Assembly (NCBI GenBank): GCA_035575515.1
Contig: DATLXU010000048.1
Location: forward strand, 1 to 25,026
Direction: 5' to 3'
Source of the DNA: DATLXU01 sp035575515
Lineage (GTDB): Bacteria > Acidobacteriota > Blastocatellia > UBA7656
Length of the DNA: 25,026 nt
The notes under the pieces were generated by a model. That model saw nothing but the letters and a program-made list of their open reading frames with translations, was not told the origin of the DNA and did not search any database. Below are positions 14,720-22,890 of this stretch, piece after piece. The translations under genes were made by a program, and so were the position numbers. Within the stretch, counting starts at the first letter, position 1; each line of letters begins with the position of its first letter.

Positions 14720-17700
14720 TCAAGGCGCGCGGACCGACGCAGCCGCCGCGCGCGATTTCACTTCTCTTCTTGCCGATTTCGTCGTCGCGCTCGCCGGAGG
14801 TTTCGTGGCGGGCGCAGCCGCCGCGCCCCCACTGATTCGCGCCTGCTCCGTGCTGTCCATCTGGAACATGTAGCGCACGATCAAATCGAGATGATCCTTC
14901 TTGTAATCGGCAAGCGCGCCTCCGCTCAGCACCCAGCGGTCGCCCTCCTTCGTGAACAGGCCCGATGGCATCTGCGTGCCCGGACTTATCAGTTGCGGCT
15001 CAAGCACCCACCGCTTGGTCCATTCAGGCTTCAACCGCTCAGGCGCAAGCAGGAAGTTCGGCGCTTTCTTCTGCTCGTCGCGCACCGGATCGCCCGTCAT
15101 GTGACAGTTCATGCAGGAGACTTGCGGCTTGCCTTCTTGAGCGGGCGCATTCGATGCGACGAACAGCGAGCGTGCGAGCGCCTTCTCGTCTTCCTTGAGC
15201 GGCTCCATGTACTCAGCAACATAAGGCTGCTGCTGAACAGACGCGCCCATGAAAAAATTGACTAGCGCCTGCACCTCGTCGGGCGAGAAGTTGAACGTGG
15301 GCATCCGCGTATCGAGATACCTGCGCACGCCATTGTAGTTGCCGCCGATTGGAGGACTTAAAGCCGATATGCACGGCGACTCCTTAGTGCCACATTCTTG
15401 CGCCGCGTTCTGAGCGGTTTGTGCGCCGCCTTGCGAAGATGATTGCTGCGCGCTTTGTTCACCTGCGGCGGGCGGTGATTGCGCGTGCGCCGCGATGGTT
15501 TGAAGCGTCGGAGTAACAGCAGTTTGCTGCTTAGGTGAACCGCGCTCGTTCACATCAGGCAGCGACGGGTTCATCAGGAATTTCTTGAGCCACTCAGGTT
15601 GAACTCGCGCGCCTTCGGTCGTCAGTCGCGGCGGCAACTGGCCCGTGCCCGTCGGTTTCGCGCCCGTCGCCTCCTGCCCTATGTCCTGATATATCGGCAG
15701 CCCCATCAGCACAGTATCCTGCCCGACCATTAAATTATGACAACCCATGCAGTTGTACTTCTGCACGACCCACCATCCATCCTGAACAGCTTTCTTGCCG
15801 CCCGTTGCTGTGTAGCGCAGGCTTTCGGGCAGGTTCGTCTCGACGCTTCCGAGCAAGAAAGTAGTCAGCGCAGTTACATCTTCATCCGTCAAGTAGATGT
15901 TCGGCATCCGCAGCCGCTCTTCGGGCGGCTTCTCTTTGCCGCGATCATAGATGCCGGGATTTCGCAGCTTGTTCTCGAAGAATCCTTTATGGTCGTACCA
16001 CGAGCCTCGTTCGAGTTCCTTGCCGGTGTACGGGTCAATGCCGTGCATCGCGTCTTCTTGAAGCAGCGCGAAATCCAGTCGCTCAATCGGCTTGCTGCCC
16101 TCGACCGTCAGCTCCGTTCCGATTCGCTGCTCATTTTCGAAGCCTTTAATCTCATGGCATCCGGCGCAGCCATATCGCTGCACGAGCGTCCTGCCTTTTT
16201 CAAACAGTGACGTATCTTCCATGTAACCGGCAGGCTCGTACTCAGGCGTGAATCCCGGCTTCGTCTGTCTTACGAGGAAAGTCGCAATCTTGCGCGCGTC
16301 CTCGACGGACAATCTGAAGTTGGGCATCACGGTCATGTTCTGAACCTGAAGCTCGCGCCCGTCAACCGGACTCTTTGAATGCTGATCGTCGAAGACGAAC
16401 GGCAGACCCTTGGCTTTGTAGTCGGCGGGCGTGAGGTCTCGTCCAAGCGAGGGCGAATAGGGCGCGAGCCGCTGGCGCGGGTTGTGCACCCACCGGACGA
16501 TATAATCGTAGTTGGCTTTTTCGCCGAGCCGCGAAAGGTCAGCCGCGAAGTCTCCGCCGACGCGCCCCGGATTCAGGCCTATGGCTTCGCCGTTGATTGA
16601 GTGGCACGCAAGACAACCGCGCGTCTTGAAAAGCTGCTTGCCTTCCTCGTAGTCGCGGTCGTTGCCGAGCGGCTGCGGCTCAGGCTTCACGTAATCAATT
16701 GCTGACTGCCACAGGAAAGCAGAGATAGCCTGAACCTCATCGTCGCTCAGGCGGAAGGTTGGCATCTTCGTGCCGGGCCGGAACGCCTGCGGGTTCGCAA
16801 GCCACACAGGGATCCAATCTCGCTTGAGTTTCCATTTAATCTCCTTCAGATTCGGCCCGACCTTCTTTTGATCTTTAAGCAGTTGCTTTGTCATCAGGTC
16901 GGCTTCCGCGATGCGCGTGTCGTACTGGCTGATAGTCTGATTCACATAGCCTTGAATCTGATCGAGCGCCATCACTTTCGAGTTGGGCACGAGCCGCCGC
17001 GCGCGATCCTCGCCGCGCTTCTTGGCGTTTGCGTCTTCGGAAAGCATCTCTTCTCTGGCAAGCTCGTACTCGCGCTTTTCCATCTCAAGCTGCTTGATGT
17101 TTTGATTCGCGTTCGACAGCCCATCCATCTCGCGGTCGAAGCCTTCGTAACGATGGCAGCCCACGCAGCCGCGAATCATGAAAAGCTGCTTGCCGCGATT
17201 CAACACGTCGGCGTTCGCAAGCACGCGGTCGCGGTTATGACATTGATTGCATCCGGCCTGCACGTTCTCTTTGTAGTAGAGCGGCCACAGCCAGTGCGTG
17301 TATCGCCCGTGCCCTTTATCAACCGAAGTCGTGCCGCGCCCGTTGCCGCCGTGACAGGTCGAGCAGCCGAAGCGTTCGGGGTCGTGCGTTTTGAGCAGCT
17401 CTTTGTTCGGGTGAGTCGTGAACGCTGGCCAGTAATCCGGCGATAACTGCTTCAACTCTTTCGTGGTGAAGTTTACGGGTTCGCGCGCTCCGAGATGGCA
17501 CGATTCGCAGCGATCAATGACCGCGCCGTTTGCTACGTTAATCTGCTTGATCTCGAATTTGAAGCTGTCGACTTTGTCCTTCAAGCCCTTCAACTGAGTC
17601 TGGGTGAGTCCGGCAAGTTGTTCCTGAAGAAAATCGTCGCGCTCTTTCTTCGCGTCGTTGATTGGCTTCGTCAACGCGACAAGCTCAGTTGCGCGCTTGG

Positions 17701-18304
17701 CCTTCTCGTCGCGCAGATCGTTATATTTCTTCTCAAGCTCGTCAAAAGTAAGCTGCTGCTCCTGTACGTTGTTGGCGTCAACGTGGATAGAGATTTCAAT
17801 CTTCTCGTTCTTCTTATCTTCGATGGCTTTTCGCAGGCTGTTCTTGCGGCTCTCGCTCGTTGAAGTCTCAAGCTGATAATTCTTGGCCGCTATCCACGCG
17901 CGCGCATTCTGGAAAGGATCGGTGATGTCGCTTATCTGCTTGTCAATCAGCGCGACTTCACGATTTATCTGCTCGATGCGCGGCCCATATTGCGCGTTAA
18001 GCTCTTCGACCTTCTGCTCGCGCTCCAGATACTCTGGCGACTCTTTGATCTCTCTCTCAGACTTGCGGACCTTGCTCAGACGGTTATCGAGTATCGCTGA
18101 ATAGGTTCCGATGAAATCCCTCTGGTAATCTTTCCAGGGTCGCTGGCCGAAGACTTCATCGTAAAGCGCCCAAACCAGCGACGCGACTAGAAGCAGCGAA
18201 AAGACCAGCAGCGGCACGCTCAACGAGCGGTCGGCTATGGGATCGGGTTCCGGAACATCCGCAGCGCGTTTCTCCAACTGCTCGCTCTGAGTTATCTCAG
18301 CCAT
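14720..18304 (-). CDS. Very large eight-haem cytochrome c, membrane anchored (bc-complex partner)
   Basis: Counted from ATG 18304 (GGAG 7 nt upstream) the protein has 1194 residues. It has a soluble N-terminus, a membrane anchor at about 29-48 and a coiled-coil region at 75-250. Eight CxxCH haem sites follow at 266, 314, 352, 380, 564, 713, 852 and 1064. The first three are closely spaced like a small multihaem domain. The other five each lie in a class I cytochrome c module with a later Met-Pro axial-ligand motif (about 514, 660, 800, 1001 and 1112). Module one contains a second coiled coil (400-480). Module four contains a Gln/Ala-rich insert (925-970) and an extra Cys pair (971, 978). The C-terminus is Ala/Lys-rich. 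It follows both cytochrome b genes, so it probably replaces cytochrome c1 and wires the complex to the oxidase. Confidence 0.9.
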   Translation of the reverse strand: MAEITQSEQLEKRAADVPEPDPIADRSLSVPLLVFSLLLVASLVWALYDEVFGQRPWKDYQRDFIGTYSAILDNRLSKVRKSEREIKESPEYLEREQKVEELNAQYGPRIEQINREVALIDKQISDITDPFQNARAWIAAKNYQLETSTSESRKNSLRKAIEDKKNEKIEISIHVDANNVQEQQLTFDELEKKYNDLRDEKAKRATELVALTKPINDAKKERDDFLQEQLAGLTQTQLKGLKDKVDSFKFEIKQINVANGAVIDRCESCHLGAREPVNFTTKELKQLSPDYWPAFTTHPNKELLKTHDPERFGCSTCHGGNGRGTTSVDKGHGRYTHWLWPLYYKENVQAGCNQCHNRDRVLANADVLNRGKQLFMIRGCVGCHRYEGFDREMDGLSNANQNIKQLEMEKREYELAREEMLSEDANAKKRGEDRARRLVPNSKVMALDQIQGYVNQTISQYDTRIAEADLMTKQLLKDQKKVGPNLKEIKWKLKRDWIPVWLANPQAFRPGTKMPTFRLSDDEVQAISAFLWQSAIDYVKPEPQPLGNDRDYEEGKQLFKTRGCLACHSINGEAIGLNPGRVGGDFAADLSRLGEKANYDYIVRWVHNPRQRLAPYSPSLGRDLTPADYKAKGLPFVFDDQHSKSPVDGRELQVQNMTVMPNFRLSVEDARKIATFLVRQTKPGFTPEYEPAGYMEDTSLFEKGRTLVQRYGCAGCHEIKGFENEQRIGTELTVEGSKPIERLDFALLQEDAMHGIDPYTGKELERGSWYDHKGFFENKLRNPGIYDRGKEKPPEERLRMPNIYLTDEDVTALTTFLLGSVETNLPESLRYTATGGKKAVQDGWWVVQKYNCMGCHNLMVGQDTVLMGLPIYQDIGQEATGAKPTGTGQLPPRLTTEGARVQPEWLKKFLMNPSLPDVNERGSPKQQTAVTPTLQTIAAHAQSPPAAGEQSAQQSSSQGGAQTAQNAAQECGTKESPCISALSPPIGGNYNGVRRYLDTRMPTFNFSPDEVQALVNFFMGASVQQQPYVAEYMEPLKEDEKALARSLFVASNAPAQEGKPQVSCMNCHMTGDPVRDEQKKAPNFLLAPERLKPEWTKRWVLEPQLISPGTQMPSGLFTKEGDRWVLSGGALADYKKDHLDLIVRYMFQMDSTEQARISGGAAAAPATKPPASATTKSARREVKSRAAAASVRAP

Positions 18305-18320
18305 CTCCACTCTCCAGTGC

Positions 18321-18399
18321 CAGATGCCAGATGTTAGATGATAGATGTTAGTTTTACTCAAGTCTGATCTAACATCTATCATCTAACATCTGGCATCTG
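18321..18399. repeat. Perfect 31-bp inverted repeat with 7-nt units (TTAGATG type)
   Basis: The arm 18321-18351 is exactly complementary to 18369-18399 over 31 bases, around a 17-nt loop. The arms are made of TTAGATG/ATAGATG/CCAGATG units. It lies 3 nt from the stop codon of the cytochrome b C-terminal gene (18403) and 16 nt from the start of the multihaem cytochrome gene (18304). Confidence 0.95.
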
Positions 18400-18402
18400 C
18401 TT

Positions 18403-19356
18403 TCAGATGTTGAACCATGGTGTGACCATCACGTACTTGATGCGGAACAACTGCCTGATTAGAAGCTTCGCGGGCATGGCCGCAAGTACCGTCACCGCGA
18501 AGAACATAAAGATCGAATACTGCAACAGCGACGTGCGCCTGAAAATCTCCTTGTCGAACTTCCTCCACGTGACGATGATGTGAATGATCAGGCTCGTCAC
18601 CACGAAGAAAGCTCCTACGACGATTGCGCCGAAAATGCCCTTCCAGGGCTGTTCGGCGACAAAGGTCAACCCCCAGCGGGCGACTATGTCCGGCAGGTCC
18701 TGATTGACTTCGTACAACTGCACGTTGTGATCCCACGTCTGGCCCGGCCAGAACCAAACCCATCCCGGCCCTCGAATGAACGTGCCGATGAAGATCAGCA
18801 TAATCCACATGATGAAGCCCCACAGGAATGCGCCCACGGCGACTCTGCGCTGCTTCCATGTATAGTAGCCCTGTCCGAGCGGGTTCGAGTCAACGTAAGG
18901 GAAGACCATCAGCCCGACTATGATCAATCCCGGCATTACCACGCCCGCAATCCACGGATCGAAATAGACGAGCATCTCTTGAAGCCCGAGGAAATACCAT
19001 GGTGCTTTCGACGGGTTCATCGTGAGGTTGGGATTGGCGGGTTCTTCGAGCGGCGCGTTGAGCGTGATTGACCAGATGAACAGCAAAACAGTCACTATGA
19101 TGACGGCGAGGAACTCGACGCGCAAAAGGTACGGCCACACGTGAAGCTCGCGTGCCCAGTGAGGCCGCCACGGCCACGTCTTGCGGTGATGCGTCTTGGC
19201 GAGCTGCGGGTCAGTTTCAAGCTGCGCGATCAAACGATCATTCGCTTTTGCCTGCCTGAACCCGAGCCACAGGAAGAAAGGCACAAGAAAAAGCATCGCC
19301 ACAATCGGCACGTTGTCAGGCGCTGAAACTATCTGCCACAGTTGTCCCCAATCCAT
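18403..19356 (-). CDS. Cytochrome b C-terminal half (subunit IV-like) of a bc/b6f-type complex
   Basis: The 317-residue membrane protein has about six hydrophobic segments (for example 15-33, 80-98, 135-152 and 172-192). The quinol-site region reads NPSKAPWYFLGLQEMLVYFDPW, with APWY at 118-121 where mitochondrial and plastid proteins have PEWY. The family is subunit IV or the C-terminal cytochrome b domain, here longer than plant subunit IV (about 160 residues) because of extra helices. It forms the Qo site together with the cytochrome b6-like protein and the Rieske protein. GGAGGGATT precedes the ATG at 19356. It is the third gene of the bc operon, and both its flanking spacers are inverted repeats. 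Confidence 0.92.
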   Translation of the reverse strand: MDWGQLWQIVSAPDNVPIVAMLFLVPFFLWLGFRQAKANDRLIAQLETDPQLAKTHHRKTWPWRPHWARELHVWPYLLRVEFLAVIIVTVLLFIWSITLNAPLEEPANPNLTMNPSKAPWYFLGLQEMLVYFDPWIAGVVMPGLIIVGLMVFPYVDSNPLGQGYYTWKQRRVAVGAFLWGFIMWIMLIFIGTFIRGPGWVWFWPGQTWDHNVQLYEVNQDLPDIVARWGLTFVAEQPWKGIFGAIVVGAFFVVTSLIIHIIVTWRKFDKEIFRRTSLLQYSIFMFFAVTVLAAMPAKLLIRQLFRIKYVMVTPWFNI

Positions 19357-19366
19357 AATCCCTCCA

Positions 19367-19464
19367 TTTTGGATCTTAGAATTCGGATTTTGGATTGAGG
19401 AACAGTTCCGTGTGACGGTTTAGCTGACATTCAACTCCGGCAATCCAAAATCCAAAATCCAAAA
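19367..19464. repeat. Stop-to-start inverted repeat with 7-nt units (AATCCAA type)
   Basis: Left side 19367-19397 consists of four 7-nt blocks (TTTTGGA, two degenerate copies, TTTTGGA) plus TTG. Right side 19441-19464 is three clean AATCCAA-type units. GGATTTTGGATTG (19385-19397) pairs perfectly with 19441-19453. The right side abuts the cytochrome b6-like stop codon (19465-19467), and the left side ends 10 nt before the next start codon. Confidence 0.88.
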
Positions 19465-20436
19465 TCAGCCGACTTGTTTCTTGACTGCGCGAGCGCCCGC
19501 CTTTGGCATCTCGCTTTCAAGCTGCACGGGCGCGGGACCCGATATGCCGCCGTCCTTGCGCACGCGCCAGAAATGAACCGCCATCAACACCGCCGCGATT
19601 GTCGGTATCGCTATGCAGTGCCAGATGTAACTCCTCAGCAGCGCGTTCGCGTCAACGATTGAGCCGCCAAGGAGTCCGAATCGCACATCGTTGTAAGGCG
19701 TCATTCCAAGCTGCGGGCCGAACGGACCTTCGTGACCGAGCAGCGGCGTGGCGCGCGCCATGTTCGTCCCAACGGTCACCGCCCAGAATCCCAACTGATC
19801 GTCGGGCAGGAGGTAGCCGGTGAACGAAAGCAACAGCGTGAGCACAAGCAGCACGACGCCCACGGTCCAGTTGAACTCGCGCGGCGTCTTGTAGGAGCCC
19901 GTCATCACGACCCGGAGCATATGCAGCCACGTCGTTATGACCATCAGGTGCGCGGCCCAGCGGTGCATGTTGCGCAGGAGCTTGCCGAACGGCACGTCGT
20001 TTTCGAGGTAGAGGATGTCCTGGTAGGCCTGCCCCTTCGTAGGGTGGTAGTAATACATCAGCAAGATGCCTGTGAAGGTCAGGACTATGAAGAGATAAAA
20101 AGTTATCCCGCCCATCCCCCACGTGTAACTGAACCGCACGGCGTCGCGATTAATCTTGGCCGGGTGCAGGTGCAGGAAGACGTTCGTCAGCACCCCGAGC
20201 GAGCGCGCGCGCGGCGTCGGCTCGTGCTTGACGCGAAACATTGATTTATAAAGCTGCGTTCGCGTCGGGTCTTTGAGCGCCTCGATCTCCTCTTTGACGG
20301 ATTCCTTCTGGACCTTCGCTTTGAGGAGATCAAGCTCCTGCTTGATATTTTCCTTGACGCTCGGCTCAGGCTCTTCCACGACCGTGACACCTGCGCCGTG
20401 TTTGATTTCAGGCTTATCGGGCTTATCAGGTTCCAT
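19465..20436 (-). CDS. Cytochrome b N-terminal half (b6-like) of a bc/b6f-type complex
   Basis: The 323-residue protein has an unusual acidic, Lys/Glu-rich cytoplasmic extension (1-75, with coiled-coil character) and then four membrane helices. The b-haem ligand pairs are H158/H172 (MHRWAAHLMVITTWLHMLR region) and H273/H288 (YIWHCIAIPTIAAVLMAVHF). The pair spacings of 14 and 15 residues match cytochrome b6 rather than bc1, where both are 14. It carries electrons across the membrane between the two quinone sites. It lies between the Rieske gene and the C-terminal half gene, both across inverted-repeat spacers. No Shine-Dalgarno sequence precedes the ATG at 20436. Confidence 0.94.
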   Translation of the reverse strand: MEPDKPDKPEIKHGAGVTVVEEPEPSVKENIKQELDLLKAKVQKESVKEEIEALKDPTRTQLYKSMFRVKHEPTPRARSLGVLTNVFLHLHPAKINRDAVRFSYTWGMGGITFYLFIVLTFTGILLMYYYHPTKGQAYQDILYLENDVPFGKLLRNMHRWAAHLMVITTWLHMLRVVMTGSYKTPREFNWTVGVVLLVLTLLLSFTGYLLPDDQLGFWAVTVGTNMARATPLLGHEGPFGPQLGMTPYNDVRFGLLGGSIVDANALLRSYIWHCIAIPTIAAVLMAVHFWRVRKDGGISGPAPVQLESEMPKAGARAVKKQVG

Positions 20437-20442
20437 ATTGAA

Positions 20443-20528
20443 TTTGTCTCTTGTCCCTGCTCATTAGTCCTTTGCTATTCGACTGCTGCCGGGCGAGTGG
20501 CGAATGACAAAGGGCAAACGACCAATCA
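20443..20528. repeat. Stop-to-start imperfect inverted repeat with degenerate 7-nt units (TTTGTCA type)
   Basis: Reading the spacer from both ends gives 7-nt blocks of the TTTGTCA/TTTGCCC/TTAGTCC kind. TTAGTCCTTTGCTATTCG on the left matches the reverse complement of the right side at about two thirds of positions, and several differences are G/T-compatible. The right side touches the Rieske stop codon (20529-20531), and the left side ends 6 nt before the cytochrome b6-like ATG. This is the most degenerate of the six. Confidence 0.6.
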
Positions 20529-21278
20529 CTAAACATTGATGAAAGCGCCGGGGTCATCGAAGTGGCTCTGTTCGCCTTTAGGCCACGAGTAAAGCCGGGC
20601 AGTGTCGACGACTATCTGGCCTGTCGGGTCAAGCTCGACGTGCGCGCGGTCCATCGGGCGCGGCGCTGGCCCTTCAAAATTTATTCCCTCGCTCGTGTAG
20701 CCTGAGCCGTGACACGGACACTTGAACTTGTTCTCGCTCGGCTTCCAGTCGGGCGTGCAGCCCAGATGCGTGCAGCGCGCATAGATGACGAACAACCGCT
20801 CGGCGTTGCGCACGACCCAGATTCGGTATTGCTGTTGGAACTTCGTATCAACGCCGAAGCCGAAATCCGACGGATAGCCCACGCGAAAAACTGTTGGCGG
20901 CTCCTGAATTGAGCGGGGCAGGAAGAAGCGCAGGAACATCAGAAAGTTCGTGGCGAGGAATCCGCCGATTGCGGTCCATATAATGCGCCGTCGCATCTTG
21001 TTGACTGGATCGGGCGGGGTGTCGCTTGCGACCGTTTTGGATTTGGCCGCGGCGCTTGTGCCCACCGGTGGTCGGGCAGCCGCTGTTGCTGTCGGTTTAT
21101 CTGCGGGTGTGGTCCCTGCCGTCTTGGCTGGGGGTGCTGCTTTCGGCTTTACGTCCGCCGGCGGCCTTGTCGCAGCCGCTGCCTTCGATTTCTCCTCTGC
21201 TTCAACTTTCTGAATATCCGCCCCTTGGTTCGTATCTTGAGTGGTGTCCATGCCGGAGGTCTCCACGATAGCGTCCAT
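20529..21278 (-). CDS. Rieske [2Fe-2S] iron-sulfur protein of the bc-type complex
   Basis: The 249-residue protein has a long Ala/Pro/Lys-rich N-terminal region (about 25-92), one membrane helix (about 97-120) and a periplasmic Rieske domain. The cluster ligands are intact in C169-T-H-L-G-C174 and C187-P-C-H-G-S-G-Y194: Cys169, His171, Cys187 and His190 bind the cluster, and Cys174 and Cys189 form the disulfide. It takes one electron from quinol and passes it to a cytochrome c. The long low-complexity cytoplasmic leader is unusual for the family. A second start, ATG at 21251 with GGAG 9 nt upstream, may be the true one. It is the first gene of the respiratory operon, downstream of a good promoter. 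Confidence 0.95.
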   Translation of the reverse strand: MDAIVETSGMDTTQDTNQGADIQKVEAEEKSKAAAATRPPADVKPKAAPPAKTAGTTPADKPTATAAARPPVGTSAAAKSKTVASDTPPDPVNKMRRRIIWTAIGGFLATNFLMFLRFFLPRSIQEPPTVFRVGYPSDFGFGVDTKFQQQYRIWVVRNAERLFVIYARCTHLGCTPDWKPSENKFKCPCHGSGYTSEGINFEGPAPRPMDRAHVELDPTGQIVVDTARLYSWPKGEQSHFDDPGAFINV

Positions 21279-21422
21279 CGAAAGAAAGACGATTATTACA
21301 GACCCTTTGCCTTGAAGCGCAGCATACGCTTCGATGACCTATACTGTATGAATCGTGTCGCACGTTTACCATCTAACCTGAACCTTATTGCACTTGAGAC
21401 TGCTTATAATGAATTGTAAAGG

Positions 21423-21452
21423 TATCTAACATGCGCGCGCTCGATTTGTCAA
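21423..21452 (-). promoter_or_regulatory. Probable sigma70-type promoter of the respiratory operon
   Basis: On the minus strand a perfect TTGACA (21452-21447) is followed after 18 nt by TAGATA (21428-21423), or after 17 nt by TTAGAT. Transcription would start near 21415, leaving about 140-165 nt of leader before the Rieske gene. The remainder of the spacer 21279-21541 shows no gene. Confidence 0.5.
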
Positions 21453-21541
21453 GCAACCCAGCAATTCTCGGTTAAGTCGTAAGTGTAAGAAAAAAGGAAA
21501 GGAGTGGAATTGGTTTTTGCGCTTGCCGTACACTAGCGGCT

Positions 21542-21820
21542 ATGCGACCTCTCAATAGCCTGAATTTCGATTCTCTGATCAATCTCTTGTCCGTGCACTT
21601 TTCTGAGATTACTGATCGTCGTCGTCCCCAGCGCATCAACTATTCTTTGCGCGATGCCTTAATGACCGCTTTTGCCATGTTCTTCTTTCAATACCCCTCG
21701 TTGTTGCAGTTTCAGACGGCCATGAAACAAAAGCGTGGACGCTCGGGTCTCGAAACCTTATTCGCGGTTCGGCAACTGCCTTCCGAGACCCAAATGCGCG
21801 ACCTCCTCGACGAATCGGAA
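21542..21820 (+). pseudogene. Truncated DDE-type transposase (ISNCY-like N-terminus)
   Basis: About 93 codons encode the N-terminus of a transposase: DSLINLLSVHFSEITDRRRP, then SLRDALMTAFAMFFFQYPSLLQF, then TLFAVRQLPSETQMRDLLDE. This pattern (a DAL-x-x-AFAMF segment followed by a short PS-x-TQMR segment) is the start of a transposase of more than 400 residues that I associate with ISNCY-type elements. It stops matching right after LLDE, where the sequence joins group II intron reverse-transcriptase sequence. No catalytic domain remains. The family call is from memory of the motifs. Confidence 0.6.
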
Positions 21821-21821
21821 T

Positions 21822-22726
21822 CAAGTGCACCTGATTCCATTTGCGGTCGACCTCGGCATTACCGGCAGGACGAAAGAACTGCCGGATAATGAAGTCAGGC
21901 CGGTGGTCGAGCGATTCCTGGCCCCACGTGGCCTGGAACTCTCGCCGAGCAAGACGCGGGTGACGCAGATCGAGGAGGGCTTTGATTTTCTGGGCGTGAA
22001 CATTCGGAAGTTCGACGGGAAGCTCTTGACGCAACCGGCGGCGAAGAATGTGAAAGCGATGCTCGACAAAGTGCGGGCGGAGATCAAAGCGCATCCGCAA
22101 GTTCGCGCCGGAGACTTCATTGTGAAGCTCAACCCGATCATTCGCGGCTGGGCGAACTATCATCAACAAGGCGCGAGTTGGCGCACGTATTGGAAAGTGG
22201 ACTGGCAGATCAGTCAGGCGCTCCGGCGCTGGGCGACCCGCCGACACCCGAAGAAGACTCCGGCGTGGGTAGCAGGAAATACTACCCGCACGCAGATGGA
22301 CGGCAGATGTTCAGTGGGACGATTCTGAATCGTGCGGGCGAAGTTCGCCCGGTTCGCCTTTATCAAGCGAACGAGACAGCGATCCGGCGACACATCAAGA
22401 TCAAAGGGGCAGCCAATCCGTATGACCCGGAGTGGGAGCTTTACTTTGAAGAACGCGCTCAGCGTCAGATGGTAGAGCAAGCGCGCGGGAACCAGCGGTG
22501 GTTGAAACTTTGGTTGGAGCAGAAAGGCAAGTGTGTCGTCTGCAGCCAGGAGCTTGAGATCGAAGGCGACTGGCACATCCACCACCTGCAACGGCGAGTG
22601 GATGGCGGAAGTGACGCGCTGTCAAACCTGGTTCTGCTGCGCGTGAACTGCCATCGGCAAGTCCATCAACAAGGTTGGTCAGTTGCCAAACCGCGTCCCG
22701 TGGCAGGGGCGTTGTCAGAGGCTTGA
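21822..22726 (+). pseudogene. Group II intron reverse transcriptase/maturase with HNH domain, broken
   Basis: The readable part begins at QVHLI, just before the catalytic motif. Where active enzymes have YADD it reads FAVD (21840-21851), so catalysis should be lost. The rest of the polymerase palm follows (GITGRTKEL, LELSPSKTRVTQIEEGFDFLG), then the maturase X domain (LNPIIRGWANYHQQGAS, WRTYWKVDWQISQALRRWA). Near 22265-22271 the frame shifts by one base, and the second frame encodes the rest of the protein with an HNH endonuclease (C-V-V-C, HIHHLQRRVDGGSDALSNLVL, C-H). It ends at TGA 22724-22726, overlapping the first bases of domain V. Truncation, a mutated active site and a frameshift make this a pseudogene. 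Confidence 0.85.
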
Positions 22727-22800
22727 GCCGTGTGCGGTGAAAGTCGCACGCACGGTTCTTAGGGGAGGAGGCGGCAGCAATGTCAGCCTCCTTACCCGAC
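22725..22800 (+). ncRNA. Group II intron domains V and VI (intact fold)
   Basis: Domain V (22725-22758) is exactly 34 nt, with the AGC triad near its 5' side, a GAAA loop and the two-base CG bulge. Domain VI (22759-22800) folds with a GCAA loop and stems 22762-22776/22781-22797. A single bulged A at 22794, 7th from the 3' end, is the expected branch point. The 3' end reads CCCGAC. Confidence 0.9.
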
Positions 22801-22890
22801 CGCTTACTGCATATAGCTGTTATGCAAGCAAGTGAGCGAAAGGAAGGAAGAAATGTCCCAACCCTAGCATTTTTCTGGTGATCGAATCTG

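Larger units (their letters stand above)
21820..22800 (+). mobile_element. 5'-truncated group II intron remnant
   Basis: The segment holds the C-terminal part of an intron-encoded reverse transcriptase/maturase with an HNH domain, followed directly by canonical domains V and VI ending at 22800. The intron 5' end, domains I-III and most of the reverse transcriptase are missing; the left edge is fused to a transposase fragment. It is therefore immobile. Confidence 0.85.

Noticed and set aside
18321..18399. Possible CRISPR-like or tRNA-like element at the repeat spacers
   Set aside because: Repeats are 7 nt and contiguous without unique spacers, arms are inverted, and no tRNA cloverleaf or cas gene is present.
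22808..22826. TGCATA/TATGCA inverted repeat just after the intron 3' end
   Set aside because: Only 6 bp in AT-rich DNA and no T-run; it may be exon sequence, but nothing supports a function.
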